DNA from: Methylorubrum salsuginis
GTDB lineage: Bacteria; Pseudomonadota; Alphaproteobacteria; Rhizobiales; Beijerinckiaceae
NCBI RefSeq assembly: GCF_900114375.1
Contig: NZ_FOSV01000018.1
Coordinates: 1 to 64,000 of the forward strand
DNA: 64,000 nucleotides
Direction of reading: 5' to 3'
The position numbers and the translations under genes are program-made. The notes beneath the pieces were generated by a model. It saw only the letters and a list, made by a program, of their open reading frames with translations, ran no database searches and was not told where the DNA came from. Numbering within the stretch: the first letter of the stretch is position 1; every line of letters starts with the position of its first letter. Positions 9,132 to 18,144 of this stretch are shown one piece after another.

Positions 9132-10060
9132 TCCGCCCGCTCCTGCCCAACCTCACACTCTTGCTCACCCTCCCGCTCGCCCTGCTCGGCGCCTGCCAGA
9201 GCCGCGACATGGCCTCCCTCGCCGCGCCGCGCTACGCCAGCCTCGACGCCCAGTTCGCGGCGGGCCACGGCACCGTCGCCCGCCCCCTCGACCGGCACGC
9301 GGTGGCGGCTCTCCCGACCTGGATCGGCCGCCCGTCGAAGATCCAGGTCGCCGAACGCCCCGAGGGAATCGCCCAAAGGGTGACGTTCGCGAGCCCCGGC
9401 GGTACGGCCCGCCTCGTTGCCGCCTGGCCGGCGGCGGGCGCCGCCTCGCCCGATCTGCCGCCGAAGCCGACGCGGGACGGTATCCGCGACGAGTTGGCCG
9501 CCGCGCTTCCAGGGATAGTCATGGAGGTCGTGACGCGGCCCGCCCGGAACGCCTACGGCCCCTACGGTCTGGCGATCGGCCGCGACGGTGACGCTCGGCG
9601 CTGCCTCTACGCATGGCAGTGGATCGAGGCACCGCCGGCCCTCGGCTTTGCCGGCGCCGACCAGCCGCTGTCGCTGCGCCTCAGCCTGTGCCGCTCCGAC
9701 CTCACCTTCGACGCCATGGCCGCCGCCGTCGACCGGCTGCGCCTCGTCCCCGCCGGGCAGGGCGAAGCGGTCGCAGCCGTTCCGCGTCCGCACCGCGCGA
9801 AGGCGCAGCCGGTCGCCGCCGCGCTCGCTTCCATGGCCGCCCCCGCGATCGCGCCTCTGCCGGCCCCCGCCCCGGACCCGTCCGGGCGGCGCTATCTCGG
9901 GGCCGATTTCGAGCCTGCCCCGCGCTCCGCCCTCGCAGCGGCTGCAGCGACGGTCCAAGGTGCCACCGCGGCGCCGGAGCCGTCGGCCCGGCTCGCCATC
10001 GACCTTCCGCCCGAGGCCCTGCGCGGCCCCGCGACCGATCCCTCCCGCCCGCGGCCCTGA
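9128..10060 (+). CDS. bcsN: Cellulose biosynthesis protein BcsN (lipoprotein)
   Basis: A 310-residue protein with a lipoprotein signal peptide and lipobox LLGAC near residue 23, so it is probably lipid-anchored in the envelope. The GTG start at 9128 overlaps the preceding TGA (GTGA). The middle contains NAYGPYGLAIGRDGDARRCLYAWQWI, split here as NAYGPYGLAIG and RCLYAWQWI, which I associate with the BcsN family of alphaproteobacterial bcs operons. The family's biochemical role is unknown. The Ala/Pro-rich C-terminus after residue about 220 is poorly conserved in appearance. Confidence 0.7.
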   Translation: MIRPLLPNLTLLLTLPLALLGACQSRDMASLAAPRYASLDAQFAAGHGTVARPLDRHAVAALPTWIGRPSKIQVAERPEGIAQRVTFASPGGTARLVAAWPAAGAASPDLPPKPTRDGIRDELAAALPGIVMEVVTRPARNAYGPYGLAIGRDGDARRCLYAWQWIEAPPALGFAGADQPLSLRLSLCRSDLTFDAMAAAVDRLRLVPAGQGEAVAAVPRPHRAKAQPVAAALASMAAPAIAPLPAPAPDPSGRRYLGADFEPAPRSALAAAAATVQGATAAPEPSARLAIDLPPEALRGPATDPSRPRP

Positions 10061-10065
10061 GCGCG

Positions 10066-11595
10066 ATGTCGTCCCTGCTTCCCCCCTCCGCCGCATCCGA
10101 ATCGTCCGCCGAGGCGCACGCCCGCACCGGCCTCCGCATCCTCCTCGTCGAGGACGATCCGAGTTCGCAGGAGCTGATCCGCGCCTTATGCGAGCGCCGC
10201 GGCGACCGGGTCGAGATCGCCGCCGACGGCTTCCAGGGTCTGCGCCGGCTCGCCGAGGGCGAGCACGACATAGTGCTGATCGACTATCACCTGCCCGAGA
10301 TGGACGGCTACGCGCTCGCCCGCTTGATGAAGGAGCTGTCCCGGCCGGCCGGCCGCCTGCGCCTGGTCGGCATCACCGCCGACCGCCACGGCCTCGCCGC
10401 ACGCCGCGGCGCCGACCAGCTGTTCGACGCGATCCTGGTCAAGCCGCTGCGCCCGGCCGACTTGTTCGGGACGCTCGACCGGCTGGCGCAGCGCGCAGCC
10501 CCCGCAGCCCAGTCCGCGCCCGCCGACGAACTCTGGGCACGGCGCGGCCTGAAGGCTCGGCCCACCGCCCTGCTGTACCCTGAGGGCGCGACCGGCCCCG
10601 TCGAGGCCCTGTCCCAGGCGTTCCGCCTCGTCGCCTCCGCGGACGAGGCCGACCTCGTTCTCGTCGCCGATGAGGCCGGGCTCGGTGCCCTGAGGGCCCT
10701 CCGCGCTGCCGGCCCGGCCGGTCTCGTGCCGAGCGTCGCCCTGACCGACCGCCTCGGGCCGGCCTGCGACCTCGTCTTCCAAGTCGGCGACCCGGAGGCC
10801 TGGACGGCGGTGGCAGCGGCCAGCCGCGGCTTCCGCGAGCGCCGCGCCGCCCTGCCGCCGGATGCCGCGCCCGACGTCACCTCACGCCTCCTCCGGCTCC
10901 TCGTCGTCGCGGAGCGCGACCTAACCTTGCACCGCGACGCGACCGATCTCGCCTACGAGACGGGGGATTCCCCCGCTAGCCGGATGGCGGCCGTCCTCGC
11001 CCTCGCCCAGGCTGGGCTGGTGCACTGCGAGCCCTGCCTGCAGGGGATGCGGGTGGCAGTGACAGAGGCCGGCCGCGCCAGCCTCCTGCGACGCCAGCCC
11101 GTCTCGGCAGAGGGCGGCGCGCCCGCCCTCGCGAAGGCATCGGCCTGGGCGCCGCCGTCCGTGAAGGGCGGACCACTCGCCGGCCGCGCGTGGTCCGTCC
11201 CGGGCGTCACTGAGCAGCCCTCGATGCCTGACAGCAACGCCCACGCACCGCCGACCGCCAACCCGGAGACGGTGGCCGAACTCTGTCGCCTCATCGGCAC
11301 CGATCACGTCGAACGGCTGCGGGAACGCCTGATCGAGATGCTGAAGGCGAGCTTCGTTGACGGCGCCGATGCCGCGACCCTCGCGCGAGAAGCTCACATT
11401 CTCGTCTCCGCGGCCGGAAGTCTGGGCTTCGATCACCTCGCCGCCCGTTGCCGCTCACTGGAATGCACTATCCGGTCGCAACGCGATTACCGAGATGAAC
11501 TCATGCAGGTACGCCGTGCCGCGAAAGAAATCGCGGACCGACAGCCCAAGCGGCGCGGCCTACCCGGCCTGAAAACTTGCAGTCTCCCGGTTTGA
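10066..11595 (+). CDS. Response-regulator protein with N-terminal receiver and C-terminal HPt domain
   Basis: A 509-residue soluble signalling protein. Residues about 23-140 form a receiver domain: acidic pocket VEDDP (29-31), phospho-acceptor Asp73 in VLIDYHLPEMDG, switch Thr104 and Lys126 in ILVKPLRP. The middle (about 170-400) has no recognised domain. The C-terminus has a histidine-phosphotransfer-like segment, AREAHILVSAAGSLGF, with candidate His444. It starts 5 bases after bcsN and is the last gene of the bcs operon, so phosphorelay input to cellulose production is inferred. No kinase or DNA-binding domain was seen. The start was chosen by spacing to bcsN; in-frame codons upstream run into bcsN. 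Confidence 0.8.
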   Translation: MSSLLPPSAASESSAEAHARTGLRILLVEDDPSSQELIRALCERRGDRVEIAADGFQGLRRLAEGEHDIVLIDYHLPEMDGYALARLMKELSRPAGRLRLVGITADRHGLAARRGADQLFDAILVKPLRPADLFGTLDRLAQRAAPAAQSAPADELWARRGLKARPTALLYPEGATGPVEALSQAFRLVASADEADLVLVADEAGLGALRALRAAGPAGLVPSVALTDRLGPACDLVFQVGDPEAWTAVAAASRGFRERRAALPPDAAPDVTSRLLRLLVVAERDLTLHRDATDLAYETGDSPASRMAAVLALAQAGLVHCEPCLQGMRVAVTEAGRASLLRRQPVSAEGGAPALAKASAWAPPSVKGGPLAGRAWSVPGVTEQPSMPDSNAHAPPTANPETVAELCRLIGTDHVERLRERLIEMLKASFVDGADAATLAREAHILVSAAGSLGFDHLAARCRSLECTIRSQRDYRDELMQVRRAAKEIADRQPKRRGLPGLKTCSLPV

Positions 11596-12364
11596 CCAAT
11601 CCATACAGAGGCTGCTTGCGAGCGAAGAGCGGCCATTTCAGCGGTTTTGGCGGAAGGTCCGGAAGTGGCGCGAAGCCGTCCTTCAGCGGGCAGATGCTGA
11701 ACAGTGGCTTCCCACCCTCTGCAGATCATCGCAGCGTCAAGCTGATTGGGTTTGCCCCTAGGCCATCCTGCTGCGTGGTGGCCAGGACCCCGCGGAACGC
11801 CTTGATGACTTGCTTGGTGGGGCCGAGTTTTTGCCCGAGATTGAAGTCGTGCATGCTCTCCCGGTGCGACCGACGAACGGATCCCCCCGCGTTGTGGATC
11901 AGCTTCGCCCGCGCAGAGTCGGCATCCAGTACCTTTATGACCTATCGCAGAGGCTCCCGAGAAACGGAGGATGGCTCAGCTGCAGTGAACACGGTCTCAG
12001 CCGTGCATCTCTCCCCATTCGATCCGAACAACGCGAGTAGAATGCGGAGGCGTCAACGAACGTGATCCGCCTGGGCAGGCGAATGGTCCGAGCCGACATC
12101 CCTGGTTGCGCGATGCCTGACGCCCGCCCACTCCCTGAGCGCGTCCCAGCCCCAAGCCTCTCTGTCGTTCAGATGGACGGTGCGCCGAGCAGCGCTAGGA
12201 CGTGCGCTCGATTCGCCGGTCGATGGTCTCGGTCGGGGCGGATCACGCCGGGTGCGGTGGCCGATGGGCGTCGCGTCGAGAGGAAGAGGTCAGGTGCGCG
12301 GCGCGCGACGGGTTTGGAGGTCGGGAGAGAGGCTCCTCGGCCGCCCGTCGCGAAAGCCTGTCCG
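11596..12364. other. 769-bp gap with a weak gene remnant
   Basis: No intact gene is seen. One plus-strand frame is open from 11573 to 12040 apart from a single TAG at 11759-11761. It reads as a plausible but unrecognised protein (for example FQRFWRKVRKWREAVL before the stop and ERLDDLLGGAEFLPEIEVV after it). This may be a dead gene at the boundary between the bcs operon and the plasmid island. The rest (12041-12364) holds nothing recognisable. Confidence 0.3.
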
Positions 12365-13345
12365 ATGGCGCACTCCCCTCCCCGGCCCGCTCCGGATCGC
12401 TCCAGCGTGTATCGCGAGGTCACCGACCGCATCCTCGCCGACCTGGAGGCCGGTCGCCTGCCCTGGGTCCAGCCCTGGACCTCCGATCGCGTTCGGGCGC
12501 CGCTCGGACTGCCGGCCAACGCCGCCACCGGTCGCCGTTACTCGGGCATCAACATCCTGATCCTGTGGTGCGCCGTGGTGGAGCGTGGTTTCGCCGGCCA
12601 GGGCTGGCTCACCTTCCGGCAAGCGCAGGCGCTCGGCGGCAGCGTGCGCCGGGGCGAGCGCGGGACGTCGGTCGTCTATGCCGACCGCTTCACGCCGCGG
12701 GATGAACGGGTTCGTGCGGACCGCGACGGCGATGCGGCCCGCAGCGTCCCCTTCCTCAAGCGGTTCACGGTCTTCAACACCGAGCAATGCGACGGCCTGC
12801 CCGGCGCTGCCTGGGAGACCGCCGCAACGGTGCCGCCCGGCCTCATTCGTCCGCAGGTCGAGACGCTGATCGCCCGAAGCGGGGCCGACCTGCGGATCGG
12901 CGGCGACCGGGCCTTCTACGACATCGACGCCGATCACGTGCGGCTGCCGCCGCCCCACAGCTTTCGGCAGCCGATCGATTGGCACCGGACGGCCCTGCAC
13001 GAACTCGGTCACTGGACCGGCGCGGGGCACCGCCTGGCGCGCGATCTCTCCGGTCGCTTCGGCTCCGCGCCCTACGCCCAGGAGGAACTCGTCGCCGAAC
13101 TGACGGCGGCGTTCACCTGCGCCAGCCTGTCGATCGTGCCGACCGTCCGCCATGCCGACTACATCGGTGCCTGGCTTCAGATTCTTCGCGCGGACGAACG
13201 TGCGGTGGTGCGCGCGGCCTCAGCCGCCTCCCGTGCCGCCGATTTCCTCCTCGCCTTCCTTCCGTCGGACGCTGCGAATTTCCCGGCATCGGTCGCGGCC
13301 GATCCGGAGCGCGCCGAGCGTCCGTTCCGTGCGGAGGCCCTGTGA
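12365..13345 (+). CDS. ArdC-like antirestriction protein (ssDNA-binding domain plus zincin-like metallopeptidase)
   Basis: A 326-residue protein. The N-terminus (VYREVTDRILADLEAG, LPWVQPW, ATGRRYSGINILILW, WLTFRQAQALGG) is the DUF1738/ArdC-N domain that binds single-stranded DNA. The C-terminus has the zinc protease motif HELGHWTGAGHRL (His212, Glu213, His216). ArdC-type proteins are carried by conjugative plasmids and protect incoming DNA from host restriction. ATG 12365 was chosen because the domain starts right after it; the longer in-frame extension to 12062 has no domain content. The stop overlaps the next start (TGATG). Confidence 0.85.
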   Translation: MAHSPPRPAPDRSSVYREVTDRILADLEAGRLPWVQPWTSDRVRAPLGLPANAATGRRYSGINILILWCAVVERGFAGQGWLTFRQAQALGGSVRRGERGTSVVYADRFTPRDERVRADRDGDAARSVPFLKRFTVFNTEQCDGLPGAAWETAATVPPGLIRPQVETLIARSGADLRIGGDRAFYDIDADHVRLPPPHSFRQPIDWHRTALHELGHWTGAGHRLARDLSGRFGSAPYAQEELVAELTAAFTCASLSIVPTVRHADYIGAWLQILRADERAVVRAASAASRAADFLLAFLPSDAANFPASVAADPERAERPFRAEAL

Positions 13346-13722
13346 TGCCGCGCACCGTCTCGGCTTACGCCGCGCTGATCGCGCGGGCCCTGCGCACGGA
13401 GGGCGGCCACCTTGCCGTCGGCCGGGGCGGCTTCACCTTGTGGTTCGGACGCGATGGCCGCCTGTCGGGGGGTGACGAGACCGAGATCCCGGAGGCCTGC
13501 CGCGCGGCCGGTCTGCCCGTGATCGACAGCCGCCCGGTCCCGTTCGACCGGCTGGCGCACCTCGTCATGTCCGGTCCGATGATCGCCGTCGGGGAGCCCC
13601 CGGATCCGCCGCCCCATCACGGTCTGTCCAACGCGCCGTTGGCGGTCGTGGCGGCGGCCTATCGTGCTTCGGGTGCGACCGTGTTCAACCTCGAAGCCGT
13701 CGAGCGTGGCACCGCGCGCTGA
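13345..13722 (+). CDS. Small plasmid protein of unknown function
   Basis: A 125-residue protein translationally coupled to the ArdC-like gene by TGATG. It starts MPRTVSAYAALIARALRTEGG and has no signal peptide, membrane helix or known motif. The coding pattern (strong GC at third positions, plausible hydrophobic core) supports a real gene. A gene of this size between an ArdC-like gene and a ParB-like gene is a common arrangement on rhizobial and methylobacterial plasmids, to my knowledge. No function can be given. Confidence 0.6.
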   Translation: MPRTVSAYAALIARALRTEGGHLAVGRGGFTLWFGRDGRLSGGDETEIPEACRAAGLPVIDSRPVPFDRLAHLVMSGPMIAVGEPPDPPPHHGLSNAPLAVVAAAYRASGATVFNLEAVERGTAR

Positions 13723-13807
13723 GAGGACGAGGACAGGAAAAGGCTTCGCGACGGCGTGAGATGATCGCGAGAGGTCCTCCCGGCCGCGTCCGTCGCGGAG
13801 ACCCGAC

Positions 13808-15915
13808 ATGGCCCGACCCACCACGAAGCTGACCCTGCATGCCGCCCGCGCGATTCCATTCGACAAGCTCGTTCTGTCCCAGGCGAACGTCCGGCGCCTT
13901 CAGGCCGGTCAGTCGATCGAGGACCTCGCCGAAGACATCGCCCGGCTCAGCCTTCTCACCAGCCTTACCGTCCGTCCTGTCCGGGACGCGACCGGCGCCG
14001 AGACCGGCCTGTTCGAGGTGCCGGCGGGCGGGCGCCGCTACCGCGCGCTCGAACATCTTGTGAAGACCAAGCGCCTCGCCAATCATGCGAGCGTGCCCTG
14101 CATCGTGGTGCCGGCCGACCCCGGCCATACGGCCGAGGAGGACTCGCTCGCGGAAAACCTGCAGCGCGTGGCGCTCCATCCGCTCGATCAGTTTCGGGCC
14201 TTCCGGACGCTGCACGACCAGGGGCTGGGGGACGAGGCGATCGCCGCCCGCTTCTTCGTGTCGGTCCGGATCGTGGCCCAACGCCTCAAGCTCGCGCGCG
14301 TCAGCCCGACGCTGCTCGACCTCTACGCGCAGGACGGCCTCAGCCTCGAGCAGCTGATGGCGTTCACGGTCCGCGACGATCACGCCCGCCAGGAGGCGGT
14401 GTGGTCGGCGCTCGCCCGCAGCAATTCCCGCGAGCCCTACGCGACCCGCCGCATGTTAACCGAGAGCGCGGTAAACGGCACCGACAAGCGCGCCCAGTAT
14501 GTCGGGCTCGCGGTCTACGAGGCGGCGGGTGGTGTGATGCTGCGGGACCTGTTCGCCGCCGACGATGGCGGCGGCTGGCTCCAAGATATCGCTCTGCTCG
14601 ACCGCTTGACGGCGGACCGTCTGGCCGAGGACGCCGAGCGCATCCGGGCCGAGGGCTGGCGCTGGGTCGAGGCGATGTCCGATCTGGCCTACGGCCACTC
14701 GGTCGGCCTGCGCCGGTTGCGCGGCGAGAGCGGACTGAGCCCGGAGGAGCAAGCGAGCCGCGCGGCGCTGCTGCTGGAAGCCGAGGGGATCGAGGCGGAG
14801 CACGCCGCAGCCGAGGAGCTGCCGGCCGCCGCCGACCAGCGTCTCGGAGCAATCGAGGCGATGCTGGAAGCGCTGGACGAGCGGTCGCCGGTCTTCGAGC
14901 CGGAGCAGGTCGCCTACGCCGGCGCCTTCGTGTCGCTCGATGCCTCCGGTCGTCTGCGGGTCGAGCGCGGGTACGTGCGCCCGGAGGATGAGCCGGGCGC
15001 GGCGGAGCCCGGGACACGTGAGGCCGAAACTGGGACGGACGGGCCGGAGGCGCCATCGCCGGTGCCGGCACTCGGCGCCGCTGCGGCGGCCCCCCTGCCC
15101 CCGTGGAGGCCGATGAGGGCAGTGCCGTCATCTCCGATCGGCTTCTGTCCGATTTGACGAGCGGGCGCACCCTCGGCCTGGGCGACGCGCTCGCGCGCGA
15201 TCCCGACGCCGCGTTGCTCGCCCTGCTGCATGCCCTGACGCTGCAAACGTTCGACCGGGAGAGCGGCGCGCGCGAGACATGTCTGGACATCGAGGTGCGC
15301 CACATCGCCCTGACGCGCGCCGCGCCGAGGCTTGCCGACAACCCGGCGGCCATCGCGCTCGCGCAGCGGCATGCCGACGGGTCTCAGCAGCTCCCGGTTC
15401 GGCCCCAGGACCGTTGGAAGGCGTTGCGCAGCTTCGATCACGACAGCCGGCACGACCTCCTTGCGTATTGCACGGCGCTCAGCCTCAATGCCGTGATCCT
15501 GCCGCACGATCGGCCCGGCCGCACCGTGACGCCCGCCGTTCGGATCGCCCAGCAGGTCGGCCTCGACATGACCCGCAGTTTCACGCCGACGGCCGCGAAT
15601 GATTTCGGGCGCACGACGAAGACCGGCATTCTCGCCGCGGTGCGACAGGCCAAGGGCGAGGCAGCGGGCCAGCTCATCGACCACCTGCGCAAGGCCGACA
15701 TGGCCGTAGAAGCAGAACGGCTCGTGGCCGGAACCGGATGGCTGCCGCAGCCGCTGCGCACGCCTGGGGACGATGGCGAAGCCCCCTCCCCTGCCCCGGA
15801 CGGTGTCGATCGCGGCTCGGCCGCCGAGACCGGTCTTGCGCTTCCGGCCTTCCTGACCGAGCCGGACGCGAGCACCCCGTCGGACGCCGGAGCCTGGCCG
15901 CAAGCGGCCGAGTAA
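13808..15915 (+). pseudogene. ParB-like protein gene split by a frameshift near 15090-15105
   Basis: Two adjacent frames together make one about 700-residue ParB-family protein. The first (13808 to about 15100) has the ParB N-terminal domain: KLVLSQANVRR, VPAGGRRYRALEHL, EEDSLAENLQR, LDQFRAF, then the KorB-like helical region. The second (about 15100 to 15915) supplies the C-terminal helical domain (DRLLSDLTSGRTLGL, DPDAALLALLHAL, LVAGTGWLPQPLRTPG). The switch falls at a C-run (gcccccctgcccccg, about 15089-15103), where the first frame runs into an unrelated tail ending near 15157. It could be a real frameshift mutation, an assembly error in the homopolymer, or ribosomal slippage. This ParB has no adjacent ParA and probably does not act in classical partition. 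Confidence 0.75.
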
Positions 15916-16163
15916 CGCCATGGCCTTCTGCCGTCTCAGCCGACGCCGGCCCGTTGCGGCGCGGGCCGTGCGCTGACCCCACGCGTGCCGCTCGCCTGTC
16001 CCGCAATGGGCGGCGCGTCTCATCCCTCGCGCGAAGTTTGCCGCGGCAGGGCGGCTCATCGCGCCGCGCAGGAGAGGCCGAGGACGGACCGGAAGACCGC
16101 GAAGGTCACAGGCGGGCGCGAGAGCAGAACCGCGACGCGGCCGTCACATCTTCGGAGCTGTCC

Positions 16164-16346
16164 ATGAACACGCTGGCCTCCCTCCTGCCGTGGCGCGTCC
16201 CCTCCCCTCCCCTCACCGTTCGTCGCCTGTCGCCGAAGAGACGGCCGATGCGCTGATCGCCGCCGCCCATGATCTCGCTGGCCTTCTCGAGACGCGTGGT
16301 CGCATCGCGTCGCCCGATCTCCGCGCGGCTGTCGCTTCGGGTCCGA
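16164..16346 (+). pseudogene. Remnant resembling the N-terminus of a strawberry-notch-type methylase/helicase
   Basis: ATG 16164 begins MNTLASLLPW. After a C-rich stretch at about 16196-16215 the adjacent frame continues SPVAEETADALIAAAHDLAG, ending with LLETRGRIASPDLRAAV. These blocks match my recollection of the first about 70 residues of the about 1400-residue methyltransferase/DEAD-box proteins that follow this ParB-like gene on related plasmids. Everything downstream is missing, and the frame is broken. Positions 16347-16745 hold no recognisable gene, which fits a large internal deletion. Confidence 0.35.
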
Positions 16347-16745
16347 GGGCCTGCGGCGGCGGGCGCTGCATCAGATGCTCGGTGCCGGTCCGGGCCGGCC
16401 GGCTAGCGCGCCGGGCTCCGGAGCGCCACCGCGACGTCGCTGACCCTATCGCATCTTGAGCGGGCCGGACGTCGCAAGGGGGCCGATCCACCGGAGGGCC
16501 GCGCAGCCGGCCTTCGGAGAGCGAGCGACCTTGGCCGGAGGGGATGGGGGAGGCGGCGCGTCCCCCGTCGCGGCCCGCAACGCCGTGGACCGGGCTTGCT
16601 CCCCGGCTGGGCCTCCTCGCACACCAGCAGGCTCGACCGCGGCGTCCTCCGCTGCGCTATGGCCCTGAACCGGGTGTGGGCCTCTCCCCCCTCCGGCGAG
16701 GGGCGCCCGTGAAAGCCGCGGCCGGAACGCGCACCGGAGCCTGCC

Positions 16746-17679
16746 GTGCACGACCATACCGCCGGGGATCCCACCGCGTCCTTCGCCTCGCCGATGGCCG
16801 AGGTCCTAACCAACCTCCAGCTGTTCGGCCCCCCCCGAACGCGGACGAGCCGGATCGTCGCCCCCTCCCCGCGCCCGAAGCGCTGGAGGCGATCGTGTCC
16901 GGCCTGTTCGCCGTCCTGCCCGAAGGCCTCGCCGAGACCCGGCGGGAGGATGACCTGCCCGACTTGCTCTGGGCGCCCGTCAACCTGTTTCACCGCAGGC
17001 TCGAACGCATCGAACGCGACCTCGACGACAACGAGCAGGCTCAACGGCGCAGCCAAGCCGAGCAGGATTTTTCGGAGGTGCGCTCGGTCGAACTCGAGTG
17101 GCCCACCGATCACGGCCTCGCCCTAATCGCGCGCCGCGAGAGTTCCGAAGAGATGCGCGAGGCCACGTGCCGGCACTACACGGCGCTCGTTGGCGCCCCG
17201 TGGCAGCCGCGAACCGGCTCGCTCGTCGCACGCCCCCGTTTGACCAACGCCGTCATCGACAGCCGTGCCTTTTTGGAGGCGCGGCGGCGCACGGAGGCCG
17301 CGGTCCTGATGCCCGATGGGACCCGGGGGCGCGCTGACCAGTGGCCCGACCTGCGACGATCATCGCTCGATCTGGGCCAAACTCGACCGCGTCCATACCA
17401 AGTATCCCGACTTGCTCCTGCTTCACGGCGGATCGCCCAGGGGCGCTGAGCACATCGCGGCCCTCTGGGCGCGCCAGCGGCAGGTGCCGCAGGTCGTGCT
17501 CAAGCCGGATTGGACCCGCCATCGGAAGCGCGCGCCGTTCAAACGCAACGATGCGCTCCTGGACGCTCTCCCGATCGCCGTGATGGTGTTTCCGGGAAAC
17601 GGTATCTCGGTGAGCTTGGCGGACAAGGCCTGGGCTCAGGGCATCCTGGGTCCGCCGCTTCCAACTAATGGAGACGTGA
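16746..17679 (+). pseudogene. DUF2493-family protein gene broken by frameshifts
   Basis: Three frame segments read as one protein of about 310 residues. The first starts MHDHTAGDPT and runs to LTNLQLFG. After a C8 run (about 16829-16836) the second frame carries NLFHRRLERIERDLDDNEQ, SEVRSVELEW and PRTGSLVARPRL. After a G5 run near 17327 the third frame carries CDDHRSIWAKLDRVHTKYPD, LLLHGGSPRGAEHIAA, VVLKPDWTRH and FKRNDALLD, the DUF2493 (SLOG-like) core. The last few residues seem shifted again. The family is a plasmid-borne predicted nucleotide or ligand-binding protein of unknown role. All breaks lie at homopolymers, so sequencing error is an alternative to true decay. Confidence 0.7.
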
Positions 17680-17726
17680 GGCCCACCGCGTCGGCGGTTC
17701 GGCTCTGCCATCCGCCGACGCGTCCG

Positions 17727-18060
17727 TTTACAAAACTCAGCGCAGTTGCGTCGGCGGTGGAAAAAATCAGCGCTACGCCGACCGCCTCGCGCCGTCGGGG
17801 GAGAGTCGCAGGCAACGCGGGCTTACAAAACTCAGCGTCGCGGGGCCGTCGGTGCTCGATACCGCAGGCTCACTGGCCGCTCGGTGACGTGAAATGGGGT
17901 ACGACACGCTGACTTTTGCCAGCGGAGCTCCGGGAGACGCTGATTTTTCGCACTCCAGGGGCGACGGGGGGACGGCGAAGGGGCCCACCGGTTCCCGGAC
18001 TCGGCGCGGCGGCGCTGAGTTTTGTAAAGAATCCCGTTCGTGGCGCTGAGATTTGGAAAC
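17727..18060. repeat. Iteron array, probable replication origin of the RepA replicon
   Basis: Seven copies of a motif close to ttacaaaactcagcg lie just upstream of the RepA gene. Forward copies: about 17727-17743, 17761-17773 (aaaaaatcagcg) and 17822-17837. Reverse-complement copies (cgctgagttttgtaa-like): about 17907-17920, 17938-17950, 18013-18027 and 18044-18060. The best copies (17727, 17822, 18013) match over 15 bases. Iterons are the binding sites of RepA-type initiators and handle copy control. The change of orientation in the middle is noteworthy. Identification as an origin is inference from repeat pattern and position. Confidence 0.7.
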
Positions 18061-18144
18061 CCGGTCGTTGCGCCGGACCGGCGACTCCCGCCTGATAGCC
18101 TCCAGGTTGCCGTGCGTGTGACGTCAAGGAGAGTAGGACCGGCC

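Noticed and set aside
12062..12364. N-terminal extension of the ArdC-like protein
   Set aside because: The added 101 residues are low-complexity Arg-rich and the conserved domain starts just after ATG 12365.
17727..18060. CRISPR array
   Set aside because: Repeats are about 15 bp, irregularly spaced, in both orientations, and no cas gene is nearby; iterons explain them better.
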